NCBI GenBank assembly: GCA_022652815.1
Contig: JALCRR010000006.1
Coordinates: forward strand, 1-64,000
DNA from: Oscillibacter sp.
GTDB lineage: Bacteria > Bacillota > Clostridia > Oscillospirales > Oscillospiraceae
DNA: 64,000 nucleotides
Reading direction: 5' to 3'
Of this stretch, positions 1 to 7,818 are shown piece by piece. The notes under the pieces were generated by a model. It was not told the DNA's origin and ran no database searches. It saw nothing but the letters and a program-made list of their open reading frames with translations. Within the stretch, counting starts at the first letter, position 1. Every line of letters starts with the position of its first letter. The position numbers and the translations under genes are program-made.

Positions 1-328
1 TGGTTGCGCCAATCAAGAATGCCTCGGGCTTCTTCTCCTCGATGGCGTCGCAGATGACCTTGGCATAGCCGTCGGTGGTATAGTCCTTCAGCAGGGGGCT
101 ATCGCAGACGATCACTTCGTCAGCGCCGTAGCCGCCCAGCTCCTTGGCAATGCCCTCGACCTTGTCGCCCAGCAGCAGTCCGCAGAGCTTTACGCCCAGC
201 TCGTCCGCCAGCTTGCGGCCTTCAGAAATCAGCTCGAAATCGGTGGGCATCAGTTTGCCCTGGCGCTGCTCGCAGAAAACCCACACATTCTTGAAAGCAG
301 CAAGATCAGTATTGTTAAAAGTAGCCAT
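1..328 (-). CDS. etfA: Electron transfer flavoprotein alpha subunit (C-terminus outside window)
   Basis: The first 109 codons are in the window and the remainder lies beyond base 1, so this is a window-edge truncation. The product starts MATFNNTDLAAFKNVWVFCE and contains the ETF-domain stretch around GYGADEVIVCDSPLLKDYT and EEKKPEAFLIGAT. EtfA carries the FAD that, with EtfB, passes electrons to or from butyryl-CoA dehydrogenase; in clostridia the Bcd-EtfAB complex bifurcates electrons between crotonyl-CoA and ferredoxin. It is last in the crt-hbd-bcd-etfB-etfA operon, 21 bases after etfB, with a GGAGAAAG ribosome binding site before the ATG. The call rests on sequence and operon position. 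Confidence 0.93.
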   Translation of the reverse strand, partial: MATFNNTDLAAFKNVWVFCEQRQGKLMPTDFELISEGRKLADELGVKLCGLLLGDKVEGIAKELGGYGADEVIVCDSPLLKDYTTDGYAKVICDAIEEKKPEAFLIGAT

Positions 329-349
329 TTCTTATCTTTCTCCTTTCAA

Positions 350-1150
350 TCAGATAATGTGCTTTGCAGCCAGCATGCCAGCCAGCTTATCGCAGTCAGC
401 CTTTTCTGCACCGTCCATCATGACGCCGGCACCCTTGGCGGGAGGCGTGAAGGAGGTCAGAATGTTGGTGGGAGAGCCCTTCAAGCCGATGGTAGTTGCA
501 TCGATTAGGGGATCGTCCTTCAAGGCGTTGTAATCGAACACATCCATGGGCTTGGAATAAGCCTCAAACACGCCGCCAACGCTCATGTAACGAGGAGCAT
601 TCAGCTCCTTGATGCAGGTGAGCAGGCAGGGAGTCTTGACCTTGATGGTCATGTAGCCGTCTTCCAGCATACGCTTGACGGTGATGTCATTGCCGGTCTT
701 GTGCAGTTCGGCAACATAGGTGACCTGGGGCAGATGCAGCTTTTCAGCGATCTGGGGGCCGACCTGGGCTGTATCGCCATCGATGGCCTGACGGCCGCAC
801 ATCACGATATCGTCCTTCTCAACGCCGATGCGGTTGACAGCAGCAGCGATGATCTGGGAAGTAGCATAAGTATCAGAACCGCCGAACTCACGAGCGGAGA
901 CCAGAACTGCGGAATCTGCGCCCATGGCGAGGATTTCACGCAGCATGCCCTCTGCGGGAGGGGGGCCCATGGTGACGATCTTGACTTCGCAGCCAGTCTC
1001 GTCCTTCAGCTGAAGAGCAGCCTCAACGGCGTTTAGGTCATCGGGGTTGATGATGGTCTGCATGGATGCACGATCCAGCGTGCCATCGGGGTTCACGGCA
1101 ACCTTTCCGGAGGTATCGGGAACCTGCTTGACACAAACGATAATTTTCAT
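350..1150 (-). CDS. etfB: Electron transfer flavoprotein beta subunit
   Basis: The 266-residue product is the normal EtfB length and starts MKIIVCVKQVPDTSGKVAVN, the hallmark N-terminus of the family. The segment VKIVTMGPPPAEGMLREILA and the later DGDTAQVGPQIAEKL form the adenine-nucleotide-binding ETF fold. In clostridial butyryl-CoA dehydrogenase complexes EtfB binds the bifurcating FAD and takes hydride from NADH. The gene follows bcd by 19 bases and precedes etfA, as in most clostridial butyrate operons, and a GGAGGTAAAGG ribosome binding site lies just before the ATG. It should be transcribed from the crt promoter. Confidence 0.95.
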   Translation of the reverse strand: MKIIVCVKQVPDTSGKVAVNPDGTLDRASMQTIINPDDLNAVEAALQLKDETGCEVKIVTMGPPPAEGMLREILAMGADSAVLVSAREFGGSDTYATSQIIAAAVNRIGVEKDDIVMCGRQAIDGDTAQVGPQIAEKLHLPQVTYVAELHKTGNDITVKRMLEDGYMTIKVKTPCLLTCIKELNAPRYMSVGGVFEAYSKPMDVFDYNALKDDPLIDATTIGLKGSPTNILTSFTPPAKGAGVMMDGAEKADCDKLAGMLAAKHII

Positions 1151-1169
1151 TTTACCTTTACCTCCTTAC

Positions 1170-2312
1170 TTATTTCACGCCCAGATGGCTGGCGATGACC
1201 ATGCGCTGAACCTCGGAAGTGCCCTCGTAGATCTCGGTGATCTTCGCGTCGCGCATCATGCGCTCCACGGGATACTCACGGGTGTAGCCATAGCCGCCGA
1301 ACAGCTGGACAGCGCGGCGAGTGACATCGGAAGCAGCCTCAGCAGCAAACAGCTTTGCCATGGCAGCGTCCATAGAATAGTTCTCGTGCAGCTGCTTCTT
1401 GCAGGCTGCGGCGTAGACCACATACTGTGCGGCCTGCATACGGCAGTGCATATCAGCCAGCTGGAACTGGGTGTTCTGGAACTGAGACAGGCGACGGCCA
1501 AACTGGACGCGCTCCTTGGTGTACTTGACAGCCTCGTCCACAGCGCCCTCGCCCAGGCCCAGAGCCTGAGAAGCGATGCCGATACGGCCGCCGTCCAGCG
1601 TCATCATAGCGATCTTGAAGCCCTTGCCAACCTGGCCCAGCAGGTTCTCCTTGGGAACGATGCAGTCCTCAAAGATCAGATCGCAGGTGGAAGAACCGCG
1701 AATGCCCATCTTCTTCTCGTGCTTGCCCTGAGAGAAGCCGGGGAAGTCCTTCTCCACGATGAATGCGGTGATGCCATGGTTGCCCAGCTTCTTGTCGGTC
1801 ATTGCGAACACGACGAAGGTGTCAGCCACGTTGCCGTTGGTGATGAAGCACTTGGAGCCGTTGAGCACCCAGTGATCGCCGTCCAGGACAGCAGTGGTCT
1901 GCTGTCCGGATGCGTCAGTGCCTGCGCCCGGCTCGGTCAGGCCGAATGCGCCGATCTTCTTGCCGGAGCACAGATCAGGCAGATACTTTTTCTTTTGTTC
2001 CTCGGTGCCGTGCTCAAAGATAGGAGCGCAGCAAAGAGAAGTATGTGCGGACAGAATGACTGCGGTGGTGCCGCAGACCTTGGCCAGTTCCTCGACTGCC
2101 ATTGCATAGGAGAGAACGTCGCCGCCGGCGCCGCCGTACTCCTTCGGGAAGTAAATGCCCATCATTCCCAGCTTGGCCATCTTCTGGACGGTCTCCATGG
2201 GGAACCGCTCTTCTTCGTCGATTTCCTGAGCGAGGGGTTTTACTTCGTTCTCGGCAAAGTCACGGTACATCTTACGGAGCATCTGCTGCTCTTTAGTCAG
2301 ATGAAAATCCAT
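1170..2312 (-). CDS. bcd: Butyryl-CoA (short-chain acyl-CoA) dehydrogenase
   Basis: This 380-residue acyl-CoA dehydrogenase reduces crotonyl-CoA to butyryl-CoA with EtfAB as redox partner. The N-terminal helical domain starts MDFHLTKEQQMLRKMYRDFA. The flavin-binding middle domain has FGLTEPGAGTDASG and CFITNGNVADTFVVFAMTD. The C-terminal domain has the conserved QLFGGYGYTREYPVERMMRD followed by ITEIYEGTSEVQR, whose glutamate is the usual catalytic base of short-chain members. It sits between hbd and etfB with gaps of 20 bases or so. Length and motifs match clostridial Bcd; other short-chain acyl-CoA substrates cannot be excluded from sequence, but the operon argues for butyryl-CoA. Confidence 0.94.
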   Translation of the reverse strand: MDFHLTKEQQMLRKMYRDFAENEVKPLAQEIDEEERFPMETVQKMAKLGMMGIYFPKEYGGAGGDVLSYAMAVEELAKVCGTTAVILSAHTSLCCAPIFEHGTEEQKKKYLPDLCSGKKIGAFGLTEPGAGTDASGQQTTAVLDGDHWVLNGSKCFITNGNVADTFVVFAMTDKKLGNHGITAFIVEKDFPGFSQGKHEKKMGIRGSSTCDLIFEDCIVPKENLLGQVGKGFKIAMMTLDGGRIGIASQALGLGEGAVDEAVKYTKERVQFGRRLSQFQNTQFQLADMHCRMQAAQYVVYAAACKKQLHENYSMDAAMAKLFAAEAASDVTRRAVQLFGGYGYTREYPVERMMRDAKITEIYEGTSEVQRMVIASHLGVK

Positions 2313-2333
2313 ACCTGTTTCTCCTTTACTAAA

Positions 2334-3170
2334 TTACTTGGAATAATCGTAGAAGCCCTTGCCAGTCTTCTTGCCCAGCAGACCGCCGCGGACCATCTTA
2401 CGCAGAAGCAATGCGGGACGATACTTGGGATCGCCCGTCTCGTTGTACAGGGTCTCCATGATGGCCAGGCACACGTCCAGGCCGATGAAATCGCCCAGAG
2501 CCAGAGGGCCCATGGGATGATTTGCACCCAGCATCATCGCCTTGTCGATATCGCCGACAGAGGCAACGCCGGTCTCAACCAGGCCAATGGCCTCGTTGAT
2601 CATGGGGATCAGAACCTTGTTCACCACGAAGCCGGGAGCCTCGGCAACCTCGATGGGGTCCTTGCCGATGTCCTGAGCCAGCTTGTAGATGAAGTCGAAA
2701 GTCTCCTGGGTGGTGTTGGCACCGCGGATGACTTCCACCAGCTTCATGCTGGGCACGGGGTTGAAGAAGTGCATGCCGATCACGGGATGCTTCAAGCCAT
2801 TGCCCATCTCGGTCACAGACAGAGAAGAGGTGTTGGAAGCGAAGACGGTCTCGGGCTTGCACAGAGCATCCAGTTCATTGAGGAGTTCCTTCTTGGTGGC
2901 CATGTCTTCCTTGACACACTCGATGATCAGATCGGCGTCTGCGGCAGCGGACTTTTCATCCACCACGATATTGTTCAGAATCGCCTGCTTGGCCTCCTCG
3001 GTCATCTTGCCCTTGGCAACACGCTTGTCCAGAGAAGCAGCCAGCTTATCCTTGTGCTTCTGAGCGGAAGCAACGGAGCTTGCATACATCAGTGCGGTGT
3101 GGCCCTTCTGAGCGAACACCTGAGCAATACCGGAGCCCATGGTACCTGCGCCAAAAATTGCTACCTTCAT
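2334..3170 (-). CDS. hbd: 3-hydroxybutyryl-CoA dehydrogenase
   Basis: The 278-residue product starts [20 protein letters not shown], giving the GxGxxGxG nucleotide-binding loop of the 3-hydroxyacyl-CoA dehydrogenase family. The catalytic His lies in [20 protein letters not shown] and the C-terminal domain has the [13 protein letters not shown] motif. It interconverts acetoacetyl-CoA and 3-hydroxybutyryl-CoA with NAD(P)H. The gene is second in the operon after crt, with a GGAGGAAACACA ribosome binding site. The thiolase that would supply acetoacetyl-CoA is not in this window. Confidence 0.95.
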   Translation of the reverse strand: MKVAIFGAGTMGSGIAQVFAQKGHTALMYASSVASAQKHKDKLAASLDKRVAKGKMTEEAKQAILNNIVVDEKSAAADADLIIECVKEDMATKKELLNELDALCKPETVFASNTSSLSVTEMGNGLKHPVIGMHFFNPVPSMKLVEVIRGANTTQETFDFIYKLAQDIGKDPIEVAEAPGFVVNKVLIPMINEAIGLVETGVASVGDIDKAMMLGANHPMGPLALGDFIGLDVCLAIMETLYNETGDPKYRPALLLRKMVRGGLLGKKTGKGFYDYSK

Positions 3171-3228
3171 TGTGTTTCCTCCTGTTATCTGAATTTTTGA
3201 TTGGAACTATTTTATAAATGCCGAAAAA

Positions 3229-4005
3229 TCAGCAATTTACAAACGGATCATGTTTCCGCTTTTCAACAAAAGCGGACATGGCATTTTTCTGGTCCTTCGT
3301 CTCGAAGCAGGAACCAAACAGGCCCTCTTCGATGGCGGCGCCCTTCTCGATGTCGACCTGCAGGCCATCGTTGATTGCCTTTTTGCAGGCGCGCACGGCG
3401 ATGGGGGCATTGCCGGCAATCCGAAGTGCCATCTTTTCAGTCTGCGCCATCAGCTCTTCAGCGGGATAAACAGCCTGCACAAGGCCAATTTCCAGTGCTT
3501 CGGGAGCCTTGATATTGCGAGCGGTGTAAATCAATTCCTTGGCCTTGCCCATGCCGACAAGACGGGCCATTCTCTGGGTTCCGCCAAAGCCCGGCGTGAT
3601 GCCCAGACCCACTTCCGGCTGACCGAAAACGGCCGTTTCCGAAGCCAGACGAATATCGCAGCTCATGGAGAGCTCGCAGCCGCCGCCCAGTGCAAAGCCG
3701 TTTACTGCAGCAATGGTGGGAATCGGAAGTGTTTCCAGCTTGCGGAACACGTCATTGCCCAGCTTGCCGAAAGACTCGCCTTCCTTTTTGGTTAGGCCGC
3801 TCATCTGGGCGATATCTGCACCCGCGACGAAAGCCTTTGTCCCCGCGCCGGTGACGATGACACAGCGCACCGTATTAAGATCAATGGAATCGAGGACCTT
3901 GTCCAGTTGAGAGATCACTTGATCGTTCAGCGCATTCAGCGCCTCGGGCCTGTTGATCGTCAGAATTCCGATCTGGTCTTTTGCTTCAAATTCAACAAAC
4001 GCCAT
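3229..4005 (-). CDS. crt: 3-hydroxybutyryl-CoA dehydratase (crotonase)
   Basis: The 258-residue enoyl-CoA hydratase family protein dehydrates 3-hydroxybutyryl-CoA to crotonyl-CoA. The frame extends upstream, but MAFVEFEAKDQIGILTINRP at 4005 is the start chosen because TTGAGGAGGA lies immediately upstream and the N-terminus then matches the family length. The oxyanion-hole motifs AFVAGADIAQM and GFALGGGCELSMSCDIR are present, as is the glutamate pair in FGQPEVGLGITPGFGGTQR. It is the first gene of the butyrate operon, preceded by a consensus promoter and a Rex-like operator. Confidence 0.94.
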   Translation of the reverse strand: MAFVEFEAKDQIGILTINRPEALNALNDQVISQLDKVLDSIDLNTVRCVIVTGAGTKAFVAGADIAQMSGLTKKEGESFGKLGNDVFRKLETLPIPTIAAVNGFALGGGCELSMSCDIRLASETAVFGQPEVGLGITPGFGGTQRMARLVGMGKAKELIYTARNIKAPEALEIGLVQAVYPAEELMAQTEKMALRIAGNAPIAVRACKKAINDGLQVDIEKGAAIEEGLFGSCFETKDQKNAMSAFVEKRKHDPFVNC

Positions 4006-4084
4006 GATGTTCCTCCTCAATCTTGCCGATTTTCGAAAAACATGGGCAAAATACACAGAATTTACCCCTATGCTCACAGAGTCT

Positions 4085-4113
4085 ATTATAGAGTTCCGAC
4101 GTGCATTTATCAA
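4085..4113 (-). promoter_or_regulatory. Housekeeping promoter of the crt-hbd-bcd-etfBA operon
   Basis: On the minus strand TTGATA (4113-4108) and TATAAT (4090-4085) are separated by exactly 17 bases, a near-consensus sigma-A promoter. Initiation near 4077 would give a leader of about 70 bases before crt. Confidence 0.8.
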
Positions 4114-4191
4114 GTGCAAATTCGGCCTAAAATCCTCTGTTTCCAGCTTTTTTACACTTCCCACAAAATAATCGTTAAAATTTTTACACAT

Positions 4192-4209
4192 TTGTTAAAC
4201 TGTTAACAT
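4192..4209. promoter_or_regulatory. Rex operator upstream of the butyrate operon
   Basis: TTGTTAAACTGTTAACAT matches the Rex consensus TTGTTAA-N4-TTAACAA at 13 of 14 fixed positions. Rex is the NADH/NAD+-sensing repressor known to control clostridial butyrate and fermentation genes. The site lies about 80 bases upstream of the crt -35 box, farther than a simple steric block, so a second promoter or looping may be involved. No rex gene is in the window. Confidence 0.7.
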
Positions 4210-4262
4210 ATCTTTGCGCACTTTGTCGGATATAGCCCCCGCTTTTCCAAAAAAAATTGTCA

Positions 4263-4291
4263 TTTACACCCGTTTTTTCCTATGCTAAAAT
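4263..4291 (+). promoter_or_regulatory. Promoter of trmB
   Basis: TTTACA (4263-4268) and TAAAAT (4286-4291) are spaced by 17 bases, 60 bases upstream of the chosen trmB start. It is divergent from the crt promoter; the 4006-4351 gap holds these two promoters and the Rex site. Confidence 0.7.
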
Positions 4292-4351
4292 AGGATATTG
4301 TAAAAAAACTATTTTATCATGGTGTACCATGTGTCTGGAGGAACCCCTCTT

Positions 4352-5056
4352 ATGCGAATGAGAAAAAAGAAGAATCTTGGACCGCGGATGGAGCGCTGCC
4401 GTGAAAGTCTGATTGCCGATCCCTATTCCATGCCCGGAAAGTGGCGGGAGCTGAAGCCGGACTGTTCCGAACTCCGGGTGGAGCTGGGCTGCGGCAAGGG
4501 TCGTTTTACCGCGGAAACCGCCAAGCTGGAGCCCGATGTGCTTTTCATTGCGGTAGAAATGATTCCTGATGCCATGGTTGTGGCGATGGAGCGCTGCCGG
4601 GACGAGGGCTTGACCAACGTCTTTTTCGTGTCTGCCAACGCCGATCAGCTCCCCCTCTTCTTCCAGCCCGAAGAAGTTGATCGGATCTATATCAATTTCT
4701 GCGATCCCTGGCCTACCAAGCGGCATGCAAAGCGCCGCCTGACCCATGGCAATTTTTTGCAGCTCTACCGCAAGGTGCTAAAGATGGGCGGTCAGATTCA
4801 CTTCAAGACCGACAACGTGCCTCTGTTCGACTTCTCTCTGGAGGAAATCCCTCAGTTCGGCTTTACCCTGTCCGAAGTCACCCACGATCTGCACGGGAAT
4901 GGCCCGGTGGGCGTGATGACGGATTACGAGGCAAAGTTCCATGAGCTTGGCCAACCCATTAACCGCTGTGTTGCCACCATAGTTCCCTGGACGCCTCCTG
5001 TCTCCGCGGAGGAATCCCCGGCTGAAGATCCGTTGGGCGACACGCCGGAGCAGTAA
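4352..5056 (+). CDS. trmB: tRNA (guanine-N7-)-methyltransferase
   Basis: The product makes m7G46 in tRNA using S-adenosylmethionine. From the start MRMRKKKNLGPRMERC it is 234 residues, a usual TrmB length; a longer in-frame start at 4319 exists, but GGAGG at 4337-4341 is spaced correctly for 4352. The SAM-binding loop is VELGCGKGRFTAE, and the family signature NFCDPWPTKRHAKRRLTHG binds tRNA and forms the active site. It is monocistronic, divergent from the butyrate operon and convergent with rplT, ending in a shared hairpin terminator. Confidence 0.93.
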   Translation: MRMRKKKNLGPRMERCRESLIADPYSMPGKWRELKPDCSELRVELGCGKGRFTAETAKLEPDVLFIAVEMIPDAMVVAMERCRDEGLTNVFFVSANADQLPLFFQPEEVDRIYINFCDPWPTKRHAKRRLTHGNFLQLYRKVLKMGGQIHFKTDNVPLFDFSLEEIPQFGFTLSEVTHDLHGNGPVGVMTDYEAKFHELGQPINRCVATIVPWTPPVSAEESPAEDPLGDTPEQ

Positions 5057-5081
5057 AAGCACGATTCACCAAACGATAAAA

Positions 5082-5117
5082 AAAGAAATTCCGGAGATTT
5101 CTCTCCGGAATTTCTTT
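5082..5117. terminator. Bidirectional intrinsic terminator between trmB and rplT
   Basis: A 16-bp perfect stem (5082-5097 with 5102-5117) with a 4-base loop has A-rich and T-rich flanks on opposite sides, so it can terminate trmB (plus) and infC-rpmI-rplT (minus). Confidence 0.9.
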
Positions 5118-5135
5118 ATGTTCAATTTCTTGAAA

Positions 5136-5492
5136 TTATGCAACAGCCTTCTTGGCAACTTCGGTCAGCTGCTTGAATGCAGCCTCGTTGCTGATTGCCA
5201 TCTCGGCCAGCATTTTGCGGTTGATGGTGATGCCGGCAGTCTTTAGGCCGTGCATGAACGTAGAATAGTTCATGCCGTTCATCTTGCAGGCAGCAGAAAT
5301 CCGGGTGATCCACAGGGAACGGAAGTCGCGCTTCTTCAAGCGGCGTCCGGCGTATGCGTAGGACAGGGACTTCATGACCGCTTCATTCGCAATGCGGAAA
5401 TGCTTGGACTTGTCGCCCCAGTAGCCCTTGGCCAGCTTCAGTGTTTTATTTCTTCTCTTGCGCGTCATCATCGCGCCTTTAACTCTTGCCAT
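5136..5492 (-). CDS. rplT: 50S ribosomal protein L20
   Basis: The 118-residue basic protein starts [20 protein letters not shown] and has the conserved [20 protein letters not shown], both diagnostic of bL20. L20 nucleates 23S rRNA assembly and in Bacillus also represses its own infC-rpmI-rplT operon by binding the leader RNA. It is last in the operon and ends at a bidirectional terminator. Length is standard. Confidence 0.98.
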   Translation of the reverse strand: MARVKGAMMTRKRRNKTLKLAKGYWGDKSKHFRIANEAVMKSLSYAYAGRRLKKRDFRSLWITRISAACKMNGMNYSTFMHGLKTAGITINRKMLAEMAISNEAAFKQLTEVAKKAVA

Positions 5493-5527
5493 TGTTGATT
5501 AGCCTCCTATTCAAAAACTGTTCAGTC

Positions 5528-5725
5528 TTACTTGTAAGGAATCATCTTGCGGATGATATCCTCGGTGGTCTTGTCCGCATAAGTCGCGGTACGCAGACCG
5601 CGGAGGCGTTTGGTATCCTTCTTGGTCAGAATGTGGCTCTTGAAAGCCTTTGCACGCTTGACTTTGCCGGTCTTGGTTAGGTTGAATCTTTTCTTTGCAC
5701 CACTATGGGTTTTCAGCTTCGGCAT
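5528..5725 (-). CDS. rpmI: 50S ribosomal protein L35
   Basis: The 65-residue product begins [20 protein letters not shown], the invariant bL35 start. The frame runs further upstream, but AAGGAGA just before this ATG and the universal MPK start fix the N-terminus at 5725. It lies between infC and rplT, the usual operon order. Confidence 0.98.
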   Translation of the reverse strand: MPKLKTHSGAKKRFNLTKTGKVKRAKAFKSHILTKKDTKRLRGLRTATYADKTTEDIIRKMIPYK

Positions 5726-5771
5726 AATTGTGAATCTCCTTCCGTATGTTTCAAAACAAATGAATTCTAAA

Positions 5772-6290
5772 TTATTTGCCAACTTTGGGAGAAAGGAAGA
5801 TGGACATCATCCGTCCTTCCATTTTGGCGGTCTTGTCCAAGGTGGTCGTTTCGGCACATTCCTGCGCAAACCGGTCTAGAAGACTTCTGCCGATATCGGT
5901 ATGCGCCATCTCGCGGCCGCGGAAGCGGACGCTGACCTTGACACGGTTGCCCTCGTCAATGAACTTCTGTGCATTGCGGAGCTTCGTGTTAAAATCGCCG
6001 ATGTCGATGCCCGGTGACATCCGGATTTCCTTGATCTCGACTGCGTGCTGATTTTTCTTGGCTTCTTTTTCCTTCTTGCCCTGTTCAAACTTGAACTTAC
6101 CGTAGTTCATCAGCTTGCACACAGGCGGTGTCGCCTGCGGAGAGATTTTAACCAGATCAAGCCCCTGCTCGTCAGCCAGTCTCATGGCGTCCACAGGACC
6201 CATAATACCAAGCTGCTCGCCGTTGGCTCCAATCAGTCGGATTTCCTTGTCGCAGATCTCCTCGTTCAGTTCATGCACTGCTTTACTAAT
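5772..6290 (-). CDS. infC: Translation initiation factor IF-3 with an AUU start codon
   Basis: The 172-residue product has the IF-3 N-domain ([20 protein letters not shown]), the linker rich in Lys/Glu and the C-domain ([20 protein letters not shown]). An open frame reaches 6350, but homology begins at ISKAVHELN and GGAGGT sits about 10 bases before the ATT at 6290. Rare AUU/AUA starts are characteristic of infC, because IF-3 itself rejects non-AUG starts and thereby limits its own synthesis. This start is therefore preferred. It is first in the infC-rpmI-rplT operon with a long structured leader. Confidence 0.95.
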   Translation of the reverse strand: MSKAVHELNEEICDKEIRLIGANGEQLGIMGPVDAMRLADEQGLDLVKISPQATPPVCKLMNYGKFKFEQGKKEKEAKKNQHAVEIKEIRMSPGIDIGDFNTKLRNAQKFIDEGNRVKVSVRFRGREMAHTDIGRSLLDRFAQECAETTTLDKTAKMEGRMMSIFLSPKVGK

Positions 6291-6492
6291 GGTCGAAGCA
6301 CCTCCATTCAAAATAACAAAACGCGGACACCTATTCTGGCATCCGCGCAATCAACCGGACAGTTTCGCCGGACGCAGAAAAATTCTGGCGGCGACTGTCA
6401 ACAAACTGTTTTCACAGTCTGATTACCCTTGTAAACCTCTTTACCTAAGCGGTTGGAGGTGAGGCGGATGCGATCAGCCCTCTTTGTTTTGC
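6291..6492 (-). ncRNA. infC leader RNA, candidate L20-responsive attenuator
   Basis: About 200 untranslated bases separate the promoter from infC. They hold an inner hairpin (arms GACTGT and ACAGTC) and then a terminator-like hairpin with a T-rich run shortly before the ribosome binding site. Bacillus infC operons are attenuated by L20 through such a leader (Rfam L20_leader). Matching to that family was not tested. Confidence 0.6.
6310..6347 (-). terminator. Attenuator-type terminator in the infC leader
   Basis: A 10-bp stem with two G-U pairs (6322-6331 with 6338-6347) is followed on the minus strand by TTTTGTTATTTT. It lies upstream of the infC start, so it would act as a conditional terminator. 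Confidence 0.65.
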
Positions 6493-6498
6493 TCGATT

Positions 6499-6527
6499 AG
6501 TATATCAGTATTATTTCCCTTTGTCAA
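6499..6527 (-). promoter_or_regulatory. Promoter of the infC-rpmI-rplT operon
   Basis: On the minus strand TTGACA (6527-6522) and TATACT (6504-6499) with a 17-base spacer form a near-consensus sigma-A promoter. Confidence 0.85.
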
Positions 6528-6549
6528 TGTGTTTTTTCAGAAAAAAGCA

Positions 6550-6579
6550 GTATATTTTTCTTCTGCTGCGGTCAAAATA
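6550..6579 (+). promoter_or_regulatory. Possible sigma-G/F-type sporulation promoter for the Asn/Gln-rich small gene
   Basis: GTATA (6550-6554), 18 bases, then CAAAATA (6573-6579) resembles the Bacillus sigma-G pattern GHATR-N17/18-CATWHTA with one mismatch at -10. No good sigma-A promoter was seen between 6528 and 6619. Match made by eye only. Confidence 0.35.
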
Positions 6580-6619
6580 GCGACTGTACTCAAAATGCGT
6601 GAAAGGGGGTGCGCACGTT

Positions 6620-6739
6620 ATGCAGCAGAATAACAATCAGAATAAGGACAACCGCAACCAGAAGAATAATCAGAATCAGAACCAGAACAACAACCAGAAG
6701 AACAATCAGAACCAGAAGGACAACAAGAACGAGCGCTAA
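6620..6739 (+). CDS. Asn/Gln/Lys-rich 39-residue protein, unknown function
   Basis: ATG at 6620 opens a 39-codon frame, preceded by AGGGGGT at 6603-6609 and followed directly by a strong terminator, so it is a self-contained transcription unit. The product starts MQQNNNQNKDNRNQKNNQNQ and ends KDNKNER: it is almost entirely Asn, Gln, Lys, Asp and Arg, with no hydrophobic segment and no signal peptide. It is not a recognised family to me. Low-complexity Asn/Gln-rich small proteins of this size occur among spore-core proteins of Firmicutes (gamma-type SASP), and a sporulation-like promoter lies upstream, but the role is inference. Overlapping frames give Arg/Thr-rich peptides that are not credible. 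Confidence 0.7.
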   Translation: MQQNNNQNKDNRNQKNNQNQNQNNNQKNNQNQKDNKNER

Positions 6740-6744
6740 GGCGA

Positions 6745-6778
6745 AACAGCGGGGAGCAATCCCCGCTGTTTTTCTTCT
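6745..6778 (+). terminator. Terminator of the small Asn/Gln-rich gene
   Basis: A 10-bp GC-rich stem (6745-6754 with 6761-6770) is followed by a T-rich run, 5 bases after the stop codon. Confidence 0.9.
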
Positions 6779-6872
6779 TGCCAGTACTTCTTCTTTCGTG
6801 TTATGATGCCTTTACTGTCGATTTTTCGACAAATCACATTTTGGCTGTCAGTCATCGGAAAGCAGGCTATCC

Positions 6873-7763
6873 ATGAACGCACAGAAGAAAACGTCCGGTT
6901 ATCTCTTTGCCCTCATCACGATTTTGGTCTGGGGCACCACGTTTATTTCCAGTAAGGTACTGCTGCGAAGCTATACGCCGCAGCAGGTCATGCTGACCCG
7001 ATTCATTCTCGCGTATGTATTTCTCTGGATTCTCCGTCCCCGCCGTCTGAAGCTGACGCGGCAGGAGGAGTTCTCTTTTTTCTTGATGGGCATTTTCTCC
7101 TGCTCGCTCTACTTTTTCACAGAGAACACCGCTCTTACCCTAACGCAGGCGGCCAATGTCAGCATCATTGTCTCCATTGCCCCGATTCTGACGGCGTTTC
7201 TGGCCCACTTTATGACGGAGGAAAAGCTCTCCCGGAATATGTTTCTAGGCTCTGCAGTTGCATTCGTCGGAGTGGTATTGGTGGTTTTTAACGGTGCGTT
7301 CGTTTTGAAGCTTCAGCCAAAAGGCGATCTTCTGGCGCTGGCAGCCGCTCTTTGCTGGGCCGTTTATTCCGTTATCATGAAACGCTTTTCCGGGAAATAC
7401 GACGCAATTCTTCTGACCCGGCGGACCATTTTCTGGGGTATGCTCACCTCGGTACCGTTGGTGCTTCTGGACGGTTCCCCCTACGCCTTCGCCCTTTGGA
7501 AAGACCCTGTCATCTCTCTCAATTTTCTCTATCTCGGCCTGATTGGCTCCGCCGCATGCTATGTGCTCTGGAACAAGGCGTTTGCCCGTATCGGCATCGT
7601 CGCCACCAATAACTTTATTTACATCAATCCGTTTGTCACGATTGTCGCAGCGGCTCTGATTTTAAAAGAGTCCGTCTCCCCTGTCGCCGTCCTCGGTGCC
7701 GTGCTGATTACCGTCGGTGTAATTGCCGCCGAGCGACTGCCAAGCAAGTCCGCTGTCTCCTAA
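6873..7763 (+). CDS. EamA/DMT-family inner-membrane transporter
   Basis: The 296-residue protein is a two-repeat EamA (drug/metabolite transporter) permease with about ten hydrophobic segments. The first repeat runs from LFALITILVWGTTFISSKVL and the second from GDLLALAAALCWAVYSVIMK, each with the family tryptophan/alanine-rich first helix. Members export amino acids, metabolites or drugs; the substrate cannot be read from sequence. It is a single-gene unit ending in a strong hairpin and convergent with the SLH-GH25 gene. The ribosome binding site is weak (GGAAAGCAGG). Confidence 0.85.
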   Translation: MNAQKKTSGYLFALITILVWGTTFISSKVLLRSYTPQQVMLTRFILAYVFLWILRPRRLKLTRQEEFSFFLMGIFSCSLYFFTENTALTLTQAANVSIIVSIAPILTAFLAHFMTEEKLSRNMFLGSAVAFVGVVLVVFNGAFVLKLQPKGDLLALAAALCWAVYSVIMKRFSGKYDAILLTRRTIFWGMLTSVPLVLLDGSPYAFALWKDPVISLNFLYLGLIGSAACYVLWNKAFARIGIVATNNFIYINPFVTIVAAALILKESVSPVAVLGAVLITVGVIAAERLPSKSAVS

Positions 7764-7782
7764 TCGCATTGCTGTAAAACGG

Positions 7783-7818
7783 AAGAAGCCCGCACAGGAT
7801 GTGCGGGCTTCTTTTTTA
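7783..7818 (+). terminator. Terminator after the EamA transporter
   Basis: A 13-bp stem (7783-7795 with 7801-7813) is followed by a T run to 7817. The T run overlaps the last codons of the convergent gene. Confidence 0.9.

Noticed and set aside
1047-3200. A 717-codon open frame on the plus strand, antisense to bcd and hbd
   Set aside because: It is complementary to two intact enzymes, has no ribosome binding site and gives a low-complexity His/Leu/Gln-rich product.
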